From Bacteroidaceae bacterium (GTDB lineage: Bacteria; Bacteroidota; Bacteroidia; Bacteroidales; Barnesiellaceae_A): a stretch of DNA of 64,000 nucleotides. Of the stretch, positions 17,866 through 26,403 are shown in pieces (within the stretch, counting starts at the first letter, position 1; each line of letters starts with the position of its first letter). The notes under the pieces were generated by a model that had not been told where the DNA came from, did no database searches, and saw nothing but the letters and a program-made list of their open reading frames with translations. The position numbers and the translations under genes are program-made. The stretch covers positions 32,787 through 96,786 of the forward strand of contig JAFZFQ010000037.1 in NCBI GenBank assembly GCA_017555825.1, given 5' to 3'.

Positions 17866-19158
17866 ATGAAAAAAGTTTTTATATCTATCTTACTGTCTAT
17901 GGTGGTGTGTATAGCAGGTATGGCGCAGATGACGGCGACCGATAGTACCCATCATCATTCGGCTGTTGTCTTGACTACCGAGCACAACACCCAACAACAA
18001 AGTTCTTATGATGTAATAAAGGCTATGTATGAGGCCAATGGTCGACACTTTCAAGACCCTCGTGCGCCACGATTTTTGTTTCTCGATCGCAAGGGGCGTG
18101 TGGCATTGGGTATAGGTGGCTACGTAAAAGGTACGATGTCGGTGGGCTTTGGAGGTATTGCCAATAATGTCGATTTCGTTACGGCAGCTATTGCTACTCC
18201 GTCTCAGCCCGATATGCGCAACCAATTTCGTATGGATGCTTCTACTTCGCGCCTATTCTTCAAGTTGGTAGGGCGCAATAGTGTTGTAGGCGACTTTACT
18301 GTCTATATCGAAAGCGACTTTCGCGGTACCGGAGCGGGTTACTATGGCATGCGATTGCGTCAGGCTTACATACAACTATGGCGTTTCCGCGCAGGACGTT
18401 CGTGGAGTACCTTTTGCGATGTAGCGGCAGCTCCGCCTACAATCGACTTTCAAGGCCCGTCGGGTACGGTACTTACCATGAATACAATGTTGCAATATAC
18501 ACAGCCCTTGGGCGAGAATTGGGAGATGGTAATGGCTGTAGAGACACCATCGGCTACCTATACAACACAGCCCCACTACAACGATGCCATTACGCAACGT
18601 GTGCCCGACTTCCCATCCTATATACAATTTAAATGGGACGGTGGACAGAGTCATATACGACTCTCAAACCTGTTGCGTATGCTCTCTTATCGCAACCTTG
18701 TGGCCGACGAGAATAAATTTACCTTCTGCTGGGCTACACAACTCAGTGGCGTAATACAAGCCTCGCGTCACTTCACATTCTACATGCAAGGTGTCTATGG
18801 TAGAGGTTACGGCGACTATCTCAATGACCTTGGCGGCTATGGATATGACCTCATACCCGGCGAGCGCAATGGTTCGATGGTTGCTCCCTATGCACTCGGT
18901 TTGGTAGGTGGTGTGCAGTATACTATCTTTCCCGGCCTATTTCTATCGGCGGCATATAGCCAATGCCGGTTGTACGACGAGCCTTCGCTATCGGCTTCGG
19001 CCTATCGATACGGACAATATGTGGTAGCCAATGCCTTCTATACACCTTTCCCCAACTGTCAGATAGGTATAGAGTATCTCTATGGTACACGACACAACTA
19101 TAATGATGTATCGGGCAGTGCCCATCGTATCAATACCATGATACAATACAATTTCTAA
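17866..19158 (+). CDS. DcaP-like outer-membrane porin
   Basis: 430 residues from the ATG at 17866; a longer in-frame reading from 17791 would put 25 residues before the signal peptide. The signal peptide ends GMA|QM. The mature start is followed by a beta-barrel rich in alternating aromatic residues, ending in INTMIQYNF with a C-terminal Phe typical of barrels assembled by BAM. Stretches such as FRMDASTSRLFFKL, VYIESDF and LRQAYIQL resemble DcaP-like trimeric porins, which pass small, often anionic solutes. It diverges from the GadC-like gene; a shared role in amino-acid uptake is only a guess. Confidence 0.8.
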   Translation: MKKVFISILLSMVVCIAGMAQMTATDSTHHHSAVVLTTEHNTQQQSSYDVIKAMYEANGRHFQDPRAPRFLFLDRKGRVALGIGGYVKGTMSVGFGGIANNVDFVTAAIATPSQPDMRNQFRMDASTSRLFFKLVGRNSVVGDFTVYIESDFRGTGAGYYGMRLRQAYIQLWRFRAGRSWSTFCDVAAAPPTIDFQGPSGTVLTMNTMLQYTQPLGENWEMVMAVETPSATYTTQPHYNDAITQRVPDFPSYIQFKWDGGQSHIRLSNLLRMLSYRNLVADENKFTFCWATQLSGVIQASRHFTFYMQGVYGRGYGDYLNDLGGYGYDLIPGERNGSMVAPYALGLVGGVQYTIFPGLFLSAAYSQCRLYDEPSLSASAYRYGQYVVANAFYTPFPNCQIGIEYLYGTRHNYNDVSGSAHRINTMIQYNF

Positions 19159-19179
19159 TACTTCAATATATAAAACGAG

Positions 19180-19206
19180 CGAAGCCCCCTTGATAGGGGG
19201 CTTCGT
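19180..19206. terminator. Hairpin between converging genes
   Basis: CGAAGCCCCCT / AGGGGGCTTCG, 11-bp stem with a TGAT loop, between the converging porin and Omp28-like genes. The T tract is weak (TAGTGTTTCT), so efficiency is uncertain. Confidence 0.65.
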
Positions 19207-19240
19207 AGTGTTTCTATTATAAATAGTGAGATTTTTCTTC

Positions 19241-21172
19241 TTATCGCACGACAACCTTGGTTACTTCAACAGCACCGTTGGCTACCACTTGTACAAGTGC
19301 TACGCCTTGGTATTGGGCAGTGCCGAGTGTTACTGTACCATAGCCGGTGGTTGTTGCAAGTGTGCGACCGTCGAGAGCTATCAACGAAGCTGTCATCTCG
19401 GTGTTGTCCATAGCAACAACTTTCACGCTACCATTTTCTACGATGCATTTAGTGGTATTGTTATTGGCAACGCCCTTGATGGCTGTGTGGTCTTTTACAC
19501 GTACCATGTCGGCGTTTACTACACGCTTGGTCTTGCCATCTACTACCATAGCAACGATGTTGAGGTTGAAGGGGTTTTGTACAAACTCTATAGAACCTGT
19601 ACCCATAGCCTTGGTATAAGGCACCTCGATGGTGTAGCTGTAGGTTGCATACTCACCGGCTGTTATTGTTGAGGGCAAGCTACCTTCTTCGCCGTAGAAT
19701 GAGGGGTAGATACCACGAGCAAGGTCGTTGAGTACAACTTCTACACTTTGGGGTTTTCTTTGCCATCCGCCAACCCAATCTTTCGAGCCCGAGTAGGCGT
19801 TCTTTTGGTAGAAGCCTGTAACGCTATCCTCGGTGAGTACATATACTACTCGCCAGTCAAGATTTGATTTATCTTCGGCTGTGCGCACTTTGGCTTCGGC
19901 AACAATGTGTGTTTGAGCCTCGTTCAAGCGAGCAGTAACGCTTACACCGGCTTCGGGTATCTCATTTTGTTGTCTATCAACAAGTGAAAGCCAAGAAGCA
20001 GGGTCGTCAAAATTGTAGCCCGAACCATTGCCGGTGGGGTTTGCTACATAGCGACGGTCTATCCAACCAATGGGGTAGGCGGTGAGACCGTTAGAGAAGA
20101 GGTTGCCTGTGTAGTCGTCTACAAGGAGGTTTACGCTACCCAATTGAGCACATTGTACGGCAATGGGGGCAACCTTCTCGGGTGAAACTTCCTTGAGCGA
20201 GTCAATAGCCCATGCACCAATCGGACAGTATGCACATTGTACACCTGTGTGCTCCTCGATAACTACACGACGACGGAAGGTGTTGGTTACCGACGATGCG
20301 TAGTCGTACTTGTCGCTACCTACTGTTGCGTGGAGCGTATATTGTATAGTCTCGTTGAAGTTGATAGGCATTCTGTGGCTCATAGTGAATGCTTTGCTAT
20401 TGCCACGTGTAATGTTGAGGTTGCCGAATGTTTCGGTTACGCTCTTGTCGCCATACTCCAATGTTACGCTCACCTCGTCGAGCTTGTCGTATTGATAGTT
20501 GACTATATTGCCCGAGAATTTTACTTCTTCTACCTCGTTTACTACACTACCCAGGTTGAGCTCGATTGCAAACTTGTCATTGCTATATACCTTGATGTTG
20601 TCTACTGCAATGATGCTCTTGTCGTAGCTTTGGTTTACAAAAGCTATATAAATGGTCTTGCCGGCATATTGAGCCAACGACAACTCGTGCGAGATAAACT
20701 CGTTTTCAAAGTAATCTTCGGTCTTGCCTATTTCCTCTTCGGCAACTTCCCATACGGGTGTTGTGCCAAAGTCGCTGGGCTTGTTACCCTTGGTCGAAAT
20801 GAATATTTTGAGACCGTCGCGCTTGTTGGCCAAGAATGCTTGAGACTCCCATGAAAGCATCATGTTTTCGTTAAGAACAGTCACTGCAGGCAGCACCATC
20901 CAGTCGTTGGCTTGTCCGGCGGGGGTGTATTGCGATGTGCTACCCAAGAACATATCGGTGCTGGTGTTGCTGTCGCGAATGAGAATCCAGGGATTGTCCA
21001 CAGCAAAACCAATACTTTGCATAAATGATGTGGGGGTAAGTTGGTCTACGTCGTAGAAGGTGAGGCCGGTCTTATCTCCGTCGTTAAAGTTATACTCAAG
21101 CACTACAGGCTGAGCCATTGCACCACTGATAGCAAGAACTGCTGTCAGCAAAAAAGCAGTAATTTTTTTCAT
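19241..21172 (-). CDS. Secreted Omp28-like T9SS cargo with thioredoxin-like CxxC
   Basis: 643 residues from the ATG at 21172. The longer reading to 21208 adds a hydrophilic stretch before the signal peptide and runs into the promoter box. The signal peptide ends GAMA|QP. Residues about 22-205 resemble a cleaved-adhesin/concanavalin-like domain (W-x-L-P, SWESQAF, AVDNIKVY). Residues about 300-560 resemble the Omp28/thioredoxin-fold domain, with EEHTGVQCAYCPIG supplying a CxxC pair. The end looks like a T9SS sorting domain (LIALDGRTLATT... VTKVVVR). It is probably surface-exposed; an oxidoreductase or binding role is inferred only from the fold and CxxC. A related, doubled protein lies at 53733. 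Confidence 0.8.
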   Translation of the reverse strand: MKKITAFLLTAVLAISGAMAQPVVLEYNFNDGDKTGLTFYDVDQLTPTSFMQSIGFAVDNPWILIRDSNTSTDMFLGSTSQYTPAGQANDWMVLPAVTVLNENMMLSWESQAFLANKRDGLKIFISTKGNKPSDFGTTPVWEVAEEEIGKTEDYFENEFISHELSLAQYAGKTIYIAFVNQSYDKSIIAVDNIKVYSNDKFAIELNLGSVVNEVEEVKFSGNIVNYQYDKLDEVSVTLEYGDKSVTETFGNLNITRGNSKAFTMSHRMPINFNETIQYTLHATVGSDKYDYASSVTNTFRRRVVIEEHTGVQCAYCPIGAWAIDSLKEVSPEKVAPIAVQCAQLGSVNLLVDDYTGNLFSNGLTAYPIGWIDRRYVANPTGNGSGYNFDDPASWLSLVDRQQNEIPEAGVSVTARLNEAQTHIVAEAKVRTAEDKSNLDWRVVYVLTEDSVTGFYQKNAYSGSKDWVGGWQRKPQSVEVVLNDLARGIYPSFYGEEGSLPSTITAGEYATYSYTIEVPYTKAMGTGSIEFVQNPFNLNIVAMVVDGKTKRVVNADMVRVKDHTAIKGVANNNTTKCIVENGSVKVVAMDNTEMTASLIALDGRTLATTTGYGTVTLGTAQYQGVALVQVVANGAVEVTKVVVR

Positions 21173-21205
21173 ATTTATATGTTTAGATGTTTCTCTCCGA
21201 TGGCG

Positions 21206-21237
21206 CAAAGATAATACAAAATGTATACTTCAACAAG
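21206..21237 (-). promoter_or_regulatory. Promoter of the Omp28-like gene
   Basis: On the minus strand CTTGTTG (21231-21237) and TATCTTTG (21206-21213) are spaced 17-20 bases apart, depending on which TTG is used. The ATG at 21172 lies 33 bases downstream, which excludes the longer start at 21208. Confidence 0.65.
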
Positions 21238-21270
21238 ATGTCGCCCTCTATATTATGGCTTTAGCCTATA

Positions 21271-21315
21271 AAACTCAAGGGACTGAACCGGATTTTATCT
21301 CGGCACAGTCCCTTG
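21271..21315 (-). terminator. Terminator of the Na/Pi cotransporter gene
   Basis: CAAGGGACTG (21276-21285) / CAGTCCCTTG (21306-21315) with an inner CCG/CGG pair. On the minus strand AGTTTTAT follows the stem. Confidence 0.7.
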
Positions 21316-21354
21316 TTTTGGGGGCATATTCCACCTTGGTGGAGTGTGGCAATA

Positions 21355-23118
21355 TTATACTTTCAGTTTGTGGCGTGATTGTTGTTTTACAGCGTCCACA
21401 ACATTTACGATATAGTCGCCCAAGCTCTCTGCCTCGGCCACAATATCCATGTAGTATATACCTTCTTGATAATCGTAGTGCTTGGCATTGATGTTGTCCA
21501 TATTGGCAGCACGCAATTGGTTGCGGAAGTTGTTGATTTCGTTCTCCTTGTTGTAGGTAGCAATGATGTCGGCGTTTTCGCTCTTCGACAACACGTTTAC
21601 AAGGCCATCGAGTGCATCGGCATCAAGAGACAAGAGTGCATCGATGTTGGCTATAATCTCATCGTTGAACTTCACACCGGCCTCTTGCTTGCGCACGAGT
21701 GTGCGAGCAAGGTTGTAGCAGCAGTCACCTATGCTCTCTATCTCGGTAACCATGGTGAGCATAGAGTTTACTTGCAACTTACCGTCGTAGCTCAAGCGTC
21801 CACTTACTACTTTGTTCAAGAACGATGCAATCTCTATCTCCATGCGGTCGCATATTTGCTCATATTTTTCAATGCGGCTATATAGTTTAGAGAATGCTTC
21901 GCTACCCTCTTTTTCGTGCATGAGGCTTTGTACCATACCAAACATGCGACGCACACGCTCGGCATATACAACAATCTCTTGACGGGCTTGGGGCAAGTTC
22001 AACTCCGATGCGGCCATCATACCGGTATTGATATACTTGAGTTGGAACTCCTCGTCGGTAGCTTTCTTTTGCTTGATAGCAGAAGTAACAATCTTCTCAT
22101 AGAACTTGATAAACCAAATCATGATGAGTACGTTGCACACGTTGAATACCGAGTGGAACAATGCCAACGAGAACGATACTGTAGTTGCTGCTTTGGCTGC
22201 CTCATCTTCGGGGAGCAATGCAACCGAAGAGTTGAGCAAGCGGTCTACTTCTTCTACAGGAATGTTGTTTATTTGACCTACGAGGGCAATAATCAATCGA
22301 GTGAAGGGGTAGAAAAGTATGAGCATCCAGCACACACCAAAAATGTTGAACAGCATGTGTGCAAAGGCTGCACGCTTGGCCGATACGTTGGCCGAGAGAG
22401 CTGCCAAGTTGGCTGTGATGGTTGTACCAATATTCTCACCAAGAACCATCGCTGCAGCAATCTCAAATGAAACCCAACCTTGGGAACACATGATGAGTGT
22501 GATAGCCATCATGGCACTCGACGATTGCATGATGATAGTGAGGATTGTACCAATGAGCATAAACAACAGTACCGAGCCATAGCCCATATTGGTATAGTTG
22601 TTGAGGAATGCCAATGCATCGGGGTTCTCGCGCAAGTCGGGTACTGCTTCTTTCATGTAGTCCATACCCATGAAGAGCAATGAGAAACCGATGAGGAACT
22701 CACCCCAATAGCGACGTTGGTTGTTTTTTGAGAAGATAAGGGGGATAGAGATAGCCAAGATGGGGAATACCATGTCCGATATCTTGACTGTAAAACCGAA
22801 TAGTGATATAATCCAAGCTGTTACGGTGGTACCTACGTTGGCACCCATGATTACGGCTATAGATTGTGTGAGTGAGAGGAGTCCGGCATTGACAAAACTT
22901 ACAACCATGACGGTTGTTGCCGATGATGATTGAATGAGGGCTGTGATAAGAAGACCGGTAAATACGCCGGCAAATCTGTTGTTGGTCATTGACGAAAGGA
23001 TGCTTTGCATACGATCACCGGCAGCCTTTTGTATACCTTCGCTCATGACTTTCATTCCATAAAGGAACATACCCAGAGCTCCAATCAGCGTCAAAAAATC
23101 AAAAAAAGAGTAATTCAT
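21355..23118 (-). CDS. Na/Pi cotransporter family protein with PhoU-like domain
   Basis: 587 residues. The first about 330 residues form a membrane part with two inverted repeats, each holding the QSSSA signature (LIQSSSATT near residue 62; IMQSSSAMM near 198). This signature marks the NptA/SLC34-type sodium-phosphate transporters. The C-terminal about 220 residues are helical and match PhoU-type domains, thought to sense or regulate phosphate. It is located in the inner membrane and takes up (or exports) phosphate with sodium. It is a single gene with its own terminator, divergent from the kinase gene. Confidence 0.92.
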   Translation of the reverse strand: MNYSFFDFLTLIGALGMFLYGMKVMSEGIQKAAGDRMQSILSSMTNNRFAGVFTGLLITALIQSSSATTVMVVSFVNAGLLSLTQSIAVIMGANVGTTVTAWIISLFGFTVKISDMVFPILAISIPLIFSKNNQRRYWGEFLIGFSLLFMGMDYMKEAVPDLRENPDALAFLNNYTNMGYGSVLLFMLIGTILTIIMQSSSAMMAITLIMCSQGWVSFEIAAAMVLGENIGTTITANLAALSANVSAKRAAFAHMLFNIFGVCWMLILFYPFTRLIIALVGQINNIPVEEVDRLLNSSVALLPEDEAAKAATTVSFSLALFHSVFNVCNVLIMIWFIKFYEKIVTSAIKQKKATDEEFQLKYINTGMMAASELNLPQARQEIVVYAERVRRMFGMVQSLMHEKEGSEAFSKLYSRIEKYEQICDRMEIEIASFLNKVVSGRLSYDGKLQVNSMLTMVTEIESIGDCCYNLARTLVRKQEAGVKFNDEIIANIDALLSLDADALDGLVNVLSKSENADIIATYNKENEINNFRNQLRAANMDNINAKHYDYQEGIYYMDIVAEAESLGDYIVNVVDAVKQQSRHKLKV

Positions 23119-23295
23119 TACGTTTAATTTATAGTATTTTAATTGTATTTTTCGATCAGATACACTATCTTTATCACCATAAACGGTTGCAAAAATTTAT
23201 TTGCAAAAATAAACAAATAAAAATATTTGAGCCATAAAAGTGCTATATATTTTAACATCGTTTGCAATTTTAACATTCTTATATTGGTGCGCACC

Positions 23296-24969
23296 ATGGA
23301 AAAACACATTACAATCTACTGTAGCAATACTTGCTCGAAAATAGATGTTGAGGGTGGAGAGTCTTTGTTGAGTATTTACAATCGCTTAGACCTTAACATG
23401 CCTCATAGGGCTGTCGTAGCTCGTGTCAATAACAAGTCGGAGAGTCTCCACTTTCGTATATACAACACTTGTGATGTCGAGTTTGTCGATATAAGCGATG
23501 CCTCGGGCATGCGTGCCTACGAGCGCTCGCTTTGTTTTGTACTTTATAAAGCTGTGCATGAGTTGTTTCCTGGCACAACACTGCGCATTGAGCACTCTAT
23601 CTCAAATGGCAAATATTGCCTTCTGGGTGACTCTAAGGCTCCTATAGAACCGGCTGTAGTAGATGCCATACGAAACCGCATGCGCGAGATAGTAGCCAAG
23701 GATTTTCCCTTTGAGTTGAAAATGTCGCACACGGCCGATGTGATTGAGATTTTTGAGAAACAAGGGCTCACACAGAAGGTCGATTTGCTCAACACCGTGG
23801 GCGATTTATATACCGACTACTATGTGCTTGACGGCCTTGCCGACATGTACTATAGTTGGCTTGTGCCATCGACAGGATATTTGACCGTGTTCGATTTGCA
23901 ACCCTATGCCAATGGTATGTTGCTCCTGCCACCCAATAAAAATGACCTCTCGCAACCGGCTACTCCTATTGATCAATCGAAGATGCTCGATGCCTTTGAT
24001 AAGTATAATACATTCAATCAGATTATAGGCCTCAATGGGGTGGGGCGCCTCAATTATGCCATAGATGAAGACAGGGCTTCGACCCTGATACAGGTAGCCG
24101 AGGCGTTGCACGAAAAGCAGATTGCCACCATAGCCGATGATATAGCCCGGCAGTTTGATGCGGGCGGTGCGCGCATTGTGCTCATTTCGGGGCCCTCGTC
24201 GTCGGGCAAAACTACCTTCTCAAAGCGTCTGTCGGTGCAATTGATGACCAACCGCCTCATGCCGGCGGCTATCTCGCTCGACGACTACTTTGTCAATCGC
24301 GTAGATACTCCTCTCGATGAGGATGGCGAGTATGACTATGAGTCGTTGTATGCGCTCGACCTTGTGCGCTTCAATAGCGATATGCGGCGCCTACTTGCCG
24401 GTGAGTTGGTAGCTCTCCCCATATACGATTTCAAGAGCGGCTCGCGCATAGACAATGCCAAGAGTATGCAGCTTACCCCCAACACGGTGCTAATACTTGA
24501 GGGTATACATGCGCTCAATCCCGAACTAACGGCATCGATACCCGACGACCAGAAGTATGGTATCTATGCTTCGGCTCTCACATCGCTATCTATCGACGAC
24601 CACAATTGTATACCCTCTACCGACAATCGCCTGTTGCGTCGCATAGTGCGTGACGCCAAGACTCGCGGTGTGTCGCCCAAGGATACCATTGCCCGCTGGC
24701 CGAGTGTGCGTCGTGGCGAGGACAAGTGGATATTTCCTTATCAAGAAAATGCTCATGCCATGTTCAACTCATCGTTGCTCTTTGAGTTGGCCGTGATACG
24801 CGATTACGCTGTGCCTGTATTGCGCTCGGTACCACGCAATTGCCCCGAGTATGCCGAGGCTACTCGTTTGCTCAAGTTCTTGCACTATTTCCGCTCTCTG
24901 CCTCATGACGAGATACCTCCCACATCTTTGTTGCGAGAGTTCCTGGGTGGAAGTAGCTTCAAGTATTGA
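23296..24969 (+). CDS. TGS-domain nucleoside (uridine)-kinase-like protein
   Basis: 557 residues from the ATG at 23296; an in-frame TTG at 23227 would add 23 residues of poor quality. The N-terminal about 60 residues look like a TGS domain. Residues about 60-200 (with RIEHSISNGKYC) look like the second additional domain of threonyl-tRNA synthetase. Residues about 270-557 are a phosphoribulokinase/uridine-kinase fold with P-loop GPSSSGKTTFSKR near 297 and the following LDDYFVNR. This fused form is common in Bacteroidota and is usually called nucleoside kinase. Phosphorylation of uridine or cytidine is likely but unproven; what the synthetase-like part binds is unknown. Confidence 0.88.
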   Translation: MEKHITIYCSNTCSKIDVEGGESLLSIYNRLDLNMPHRAVVARVNNKSESLHFRIYNTCDVEFVDISDASGMRAYERSLCFVLYKAVHELFPGTTLRIEHSISNGKYCLLGDSKAPIEPAVVDAIRNRMREIVAKDFPFELKMSHTADVIEIFEKQGLTQKVDLLNTVGDLYTDYYVLDGLADMYYSWLVPSTGYLTVFDLQPYANGMLLLPPNKNDLSQPATPIDQSKMLDAFDKYNTFNQIIGLNGVGRLNYAIDEDRASTLIQVAEALHEKQIATIADDIARQFDAGGARIVLISGPSSSGKTTFSKRLSVQLMTNRLMPAAISLDDYFVNRVDTPLDEDGEYDYESLYALDLVRFNSDMRRLLAGELVALPIYDFKSGSRIDNAKSMQLTPNTVLILEGIHALNPELTASIPDDQKYGIYASALTSLSIDDHNCIPSTDNRLLRRIVRDAKTRGVSPKDTIARWPSVRRGEDKWIFPYQENAHAMFNSSLLFELAVIRDYAVPVLRSVPRNCPEYAEATRLLKFLHYFRSLPHDEIPPTSLLREFLGGSSFKY

Positions 24970-24975
24970 TATAAT

Positions 24976-25019
24976 AGAGAAGAAAACTCACGCTTGTATG
25001 GTTTTCTTCTCTTGTTTTG
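24976..25019 (+). terminator. Terminator of the kinase gene
   Basis: Perfect 12-bp stem AGAGAAGAAAAC (24976-24987) / GTTTTCTTCTCT (25001-25012) with a 13-base loop, then TGTTTTG. Confidence 0.75.
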
Positions 25020-25072
25020 TCACGATTCTTTAAGAATATAGGATGCGATTGGGAGAAAATAAACCGAACAAG

Positions 25073-25107
25073 TTCGTATATTTTTCTCTCACCTTTCACT
25101 ATCTTTG
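25073..25107 (+). promoter_or_regulatory. Promoter of the U32 peptidase operon
   Basis: TATCTTTG at 25100-25107 is a good -7 box. The only -33 candidate (TTCG, 25073-25076) is weak and 23 bases away. The leader would be about 30 bases. Confidence 0.5.
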
Positions 25108-25142
25108 CACATTATAAATTTAGAAAGATATAAATAAGAGAT

Positions 25143-26393
25143 ATGAAGAGAGAAGAATTTGAAATTATGGCTCCTGTGGGCTGTTATGAGTCATTACAGG
25201 CAGCTATACAAGCCGGAGCCGATTCGATATACTTTGGTATCGAAGGATTGAATATGCGCGCACGCTCGTCGGTAAACTTTACCATCGACGATTTGCACAA
25301 TATAGCCCAAATCTGCGACCAAAATGGTTTGAAAAGCTATCTTACCGTCAATACCATTATCTACGACAACGATATGGAGTTGATGCGTAGCATTATCAAT
25401 GCAGCACGCGATGCCGGTATCTCGGCCATCATTGCAAGTGATGTGGCTGCTATGACCTATGCCCGTAGCATTGGTGTAGAAGTACACTTGTCTACACAAC
25501 TCAACATATCGAATGTCGAGGCTTTGCGCTTCTACTCTCAATTTGCCGATGTTGTGGTGTTGGCTCGCGAGCTCAATATGGATCAAGTGGCGCACATCTA
25601 CCGTGCCATTGAGGAAGAAAATATTGTGGGACCTGCCGGCAAACCTATACGCATAGAGATGTTCTGCCATGGTGCGTTGTGCATGGCCGTGTCGGGCAAG
25701 TGCTACTTGAGTTTGCATCAAATGAACAACTCGGCCAACCGTGGTGGTTGCATGCAGATATGCCGTCGCTCATATCAAGTGACCGACCGTGAGACCGGTG
25801 AGGAACTTGCTATCGAAAATCAATATATCATGTCGCCCAAAGACCTCAAGACTATACACTTCCTCAACAAACTTGTAGACTCGGGTGTGAGAGTCTTTAA
25901 GATTGAGGGTCGTGCTCGTGGTCCTGAGTATGTGAGCACCGTTGTTTCGTGCTACAACGAGGCCATCGAGGCTTGTCTCGAAGGCACATTCACCGACGAG
26001 CGCATTGAGGAGTGGAATACTCGTCTCTCAACCGTGTTCAACCGTGGATTTTGGGATGGCTATTACCTGGGACAACGCCTTGGCGAATGGTCTAAGAATT
26101 ACGGCTCGTCGGCTACCAAGCGCAAGGAGTATATAGGCAAGGGTGTCAAATACTTCTCTAACTTGGGTGTTGCCGAGTTCTTGCTCGAAAGTAGCGAGTT
26201 GTCGGTGGGCGATGAAATCCTTATCACAGGCCCCACAACAGGTGCGTTGTTTGTCAAGGTCGATGAGATACGTGTTGCTCTCAAGAGTGTCGATAAGGCG
26301 GTCAAAGGTCAGCACTTCTCTATCAAGCTCGACCAAAAGATACGCCCATCGGACAAGTTGTATAAGTGGGTAGATACCGATCGTAAACAATAA
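25143..26393 (+). CDS. Peptidase U32 family protein (TrhP/YegQ-like)
   Basis: 416 residues, cytoplasmic. The U32 signature is complete: EMFCHGALCMAVSGKCYLS with C175, C180 and C187, then NRGGCMQICRR with C203 and C207. Most bacterial U32 proteins studied (TrhP, RlhA, UbiU/V) are not proteases but take part in RNA or quinone hydroxylation, often with an Fe-S cluster bound by such cysteines. The general shape (TIM-barrel start MAPVGCYESLQAAIQAGAD, small C-terminal barrel) is closest to the TrhP type that hydroxylates uridine 34 in tRNA. It is the first gene of a three-gene operon; the next ATG is 10 bases downstream. Confidence 0.92.
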   Translation: MKREEFEIMAPVGCYESLQAAIQAGADSIYFGIEGLNMRARSSVNFTIDDLHNIAQICDQNGLKSYLTVNTIIYDNDMELMRSIINAARDAGISAIIASDVAAMTYARSIGVEVHLSTQLNISNVEALRFYSQFADVVVLARELNMDQVAHIYRAIEEENIVGPAGKPIRIEMFCHGALCMAVSGKCYLSLHQMNNSANRGGCMQICRRSYQVTDRETGEELAIENQYIMSPKDLKTIHFLNKLVDSGVRVFKIEGRARGPEYVSTVVSCYNEAIEACLEGTFTDERIEEWNTRLSTVFNRGFWDGYYLGQRLGEWSKNYGSSATKRKEYIGKGVKYFSNLGVAEFLLESSELSVGDEILITGPTTGALFVKVDEIRVALKSVDKAVKGQHFSIKLDQKIRPSDKLYKWVDTDRKQ

Positions 26394-26403
26394 AATACAC
26401 AAC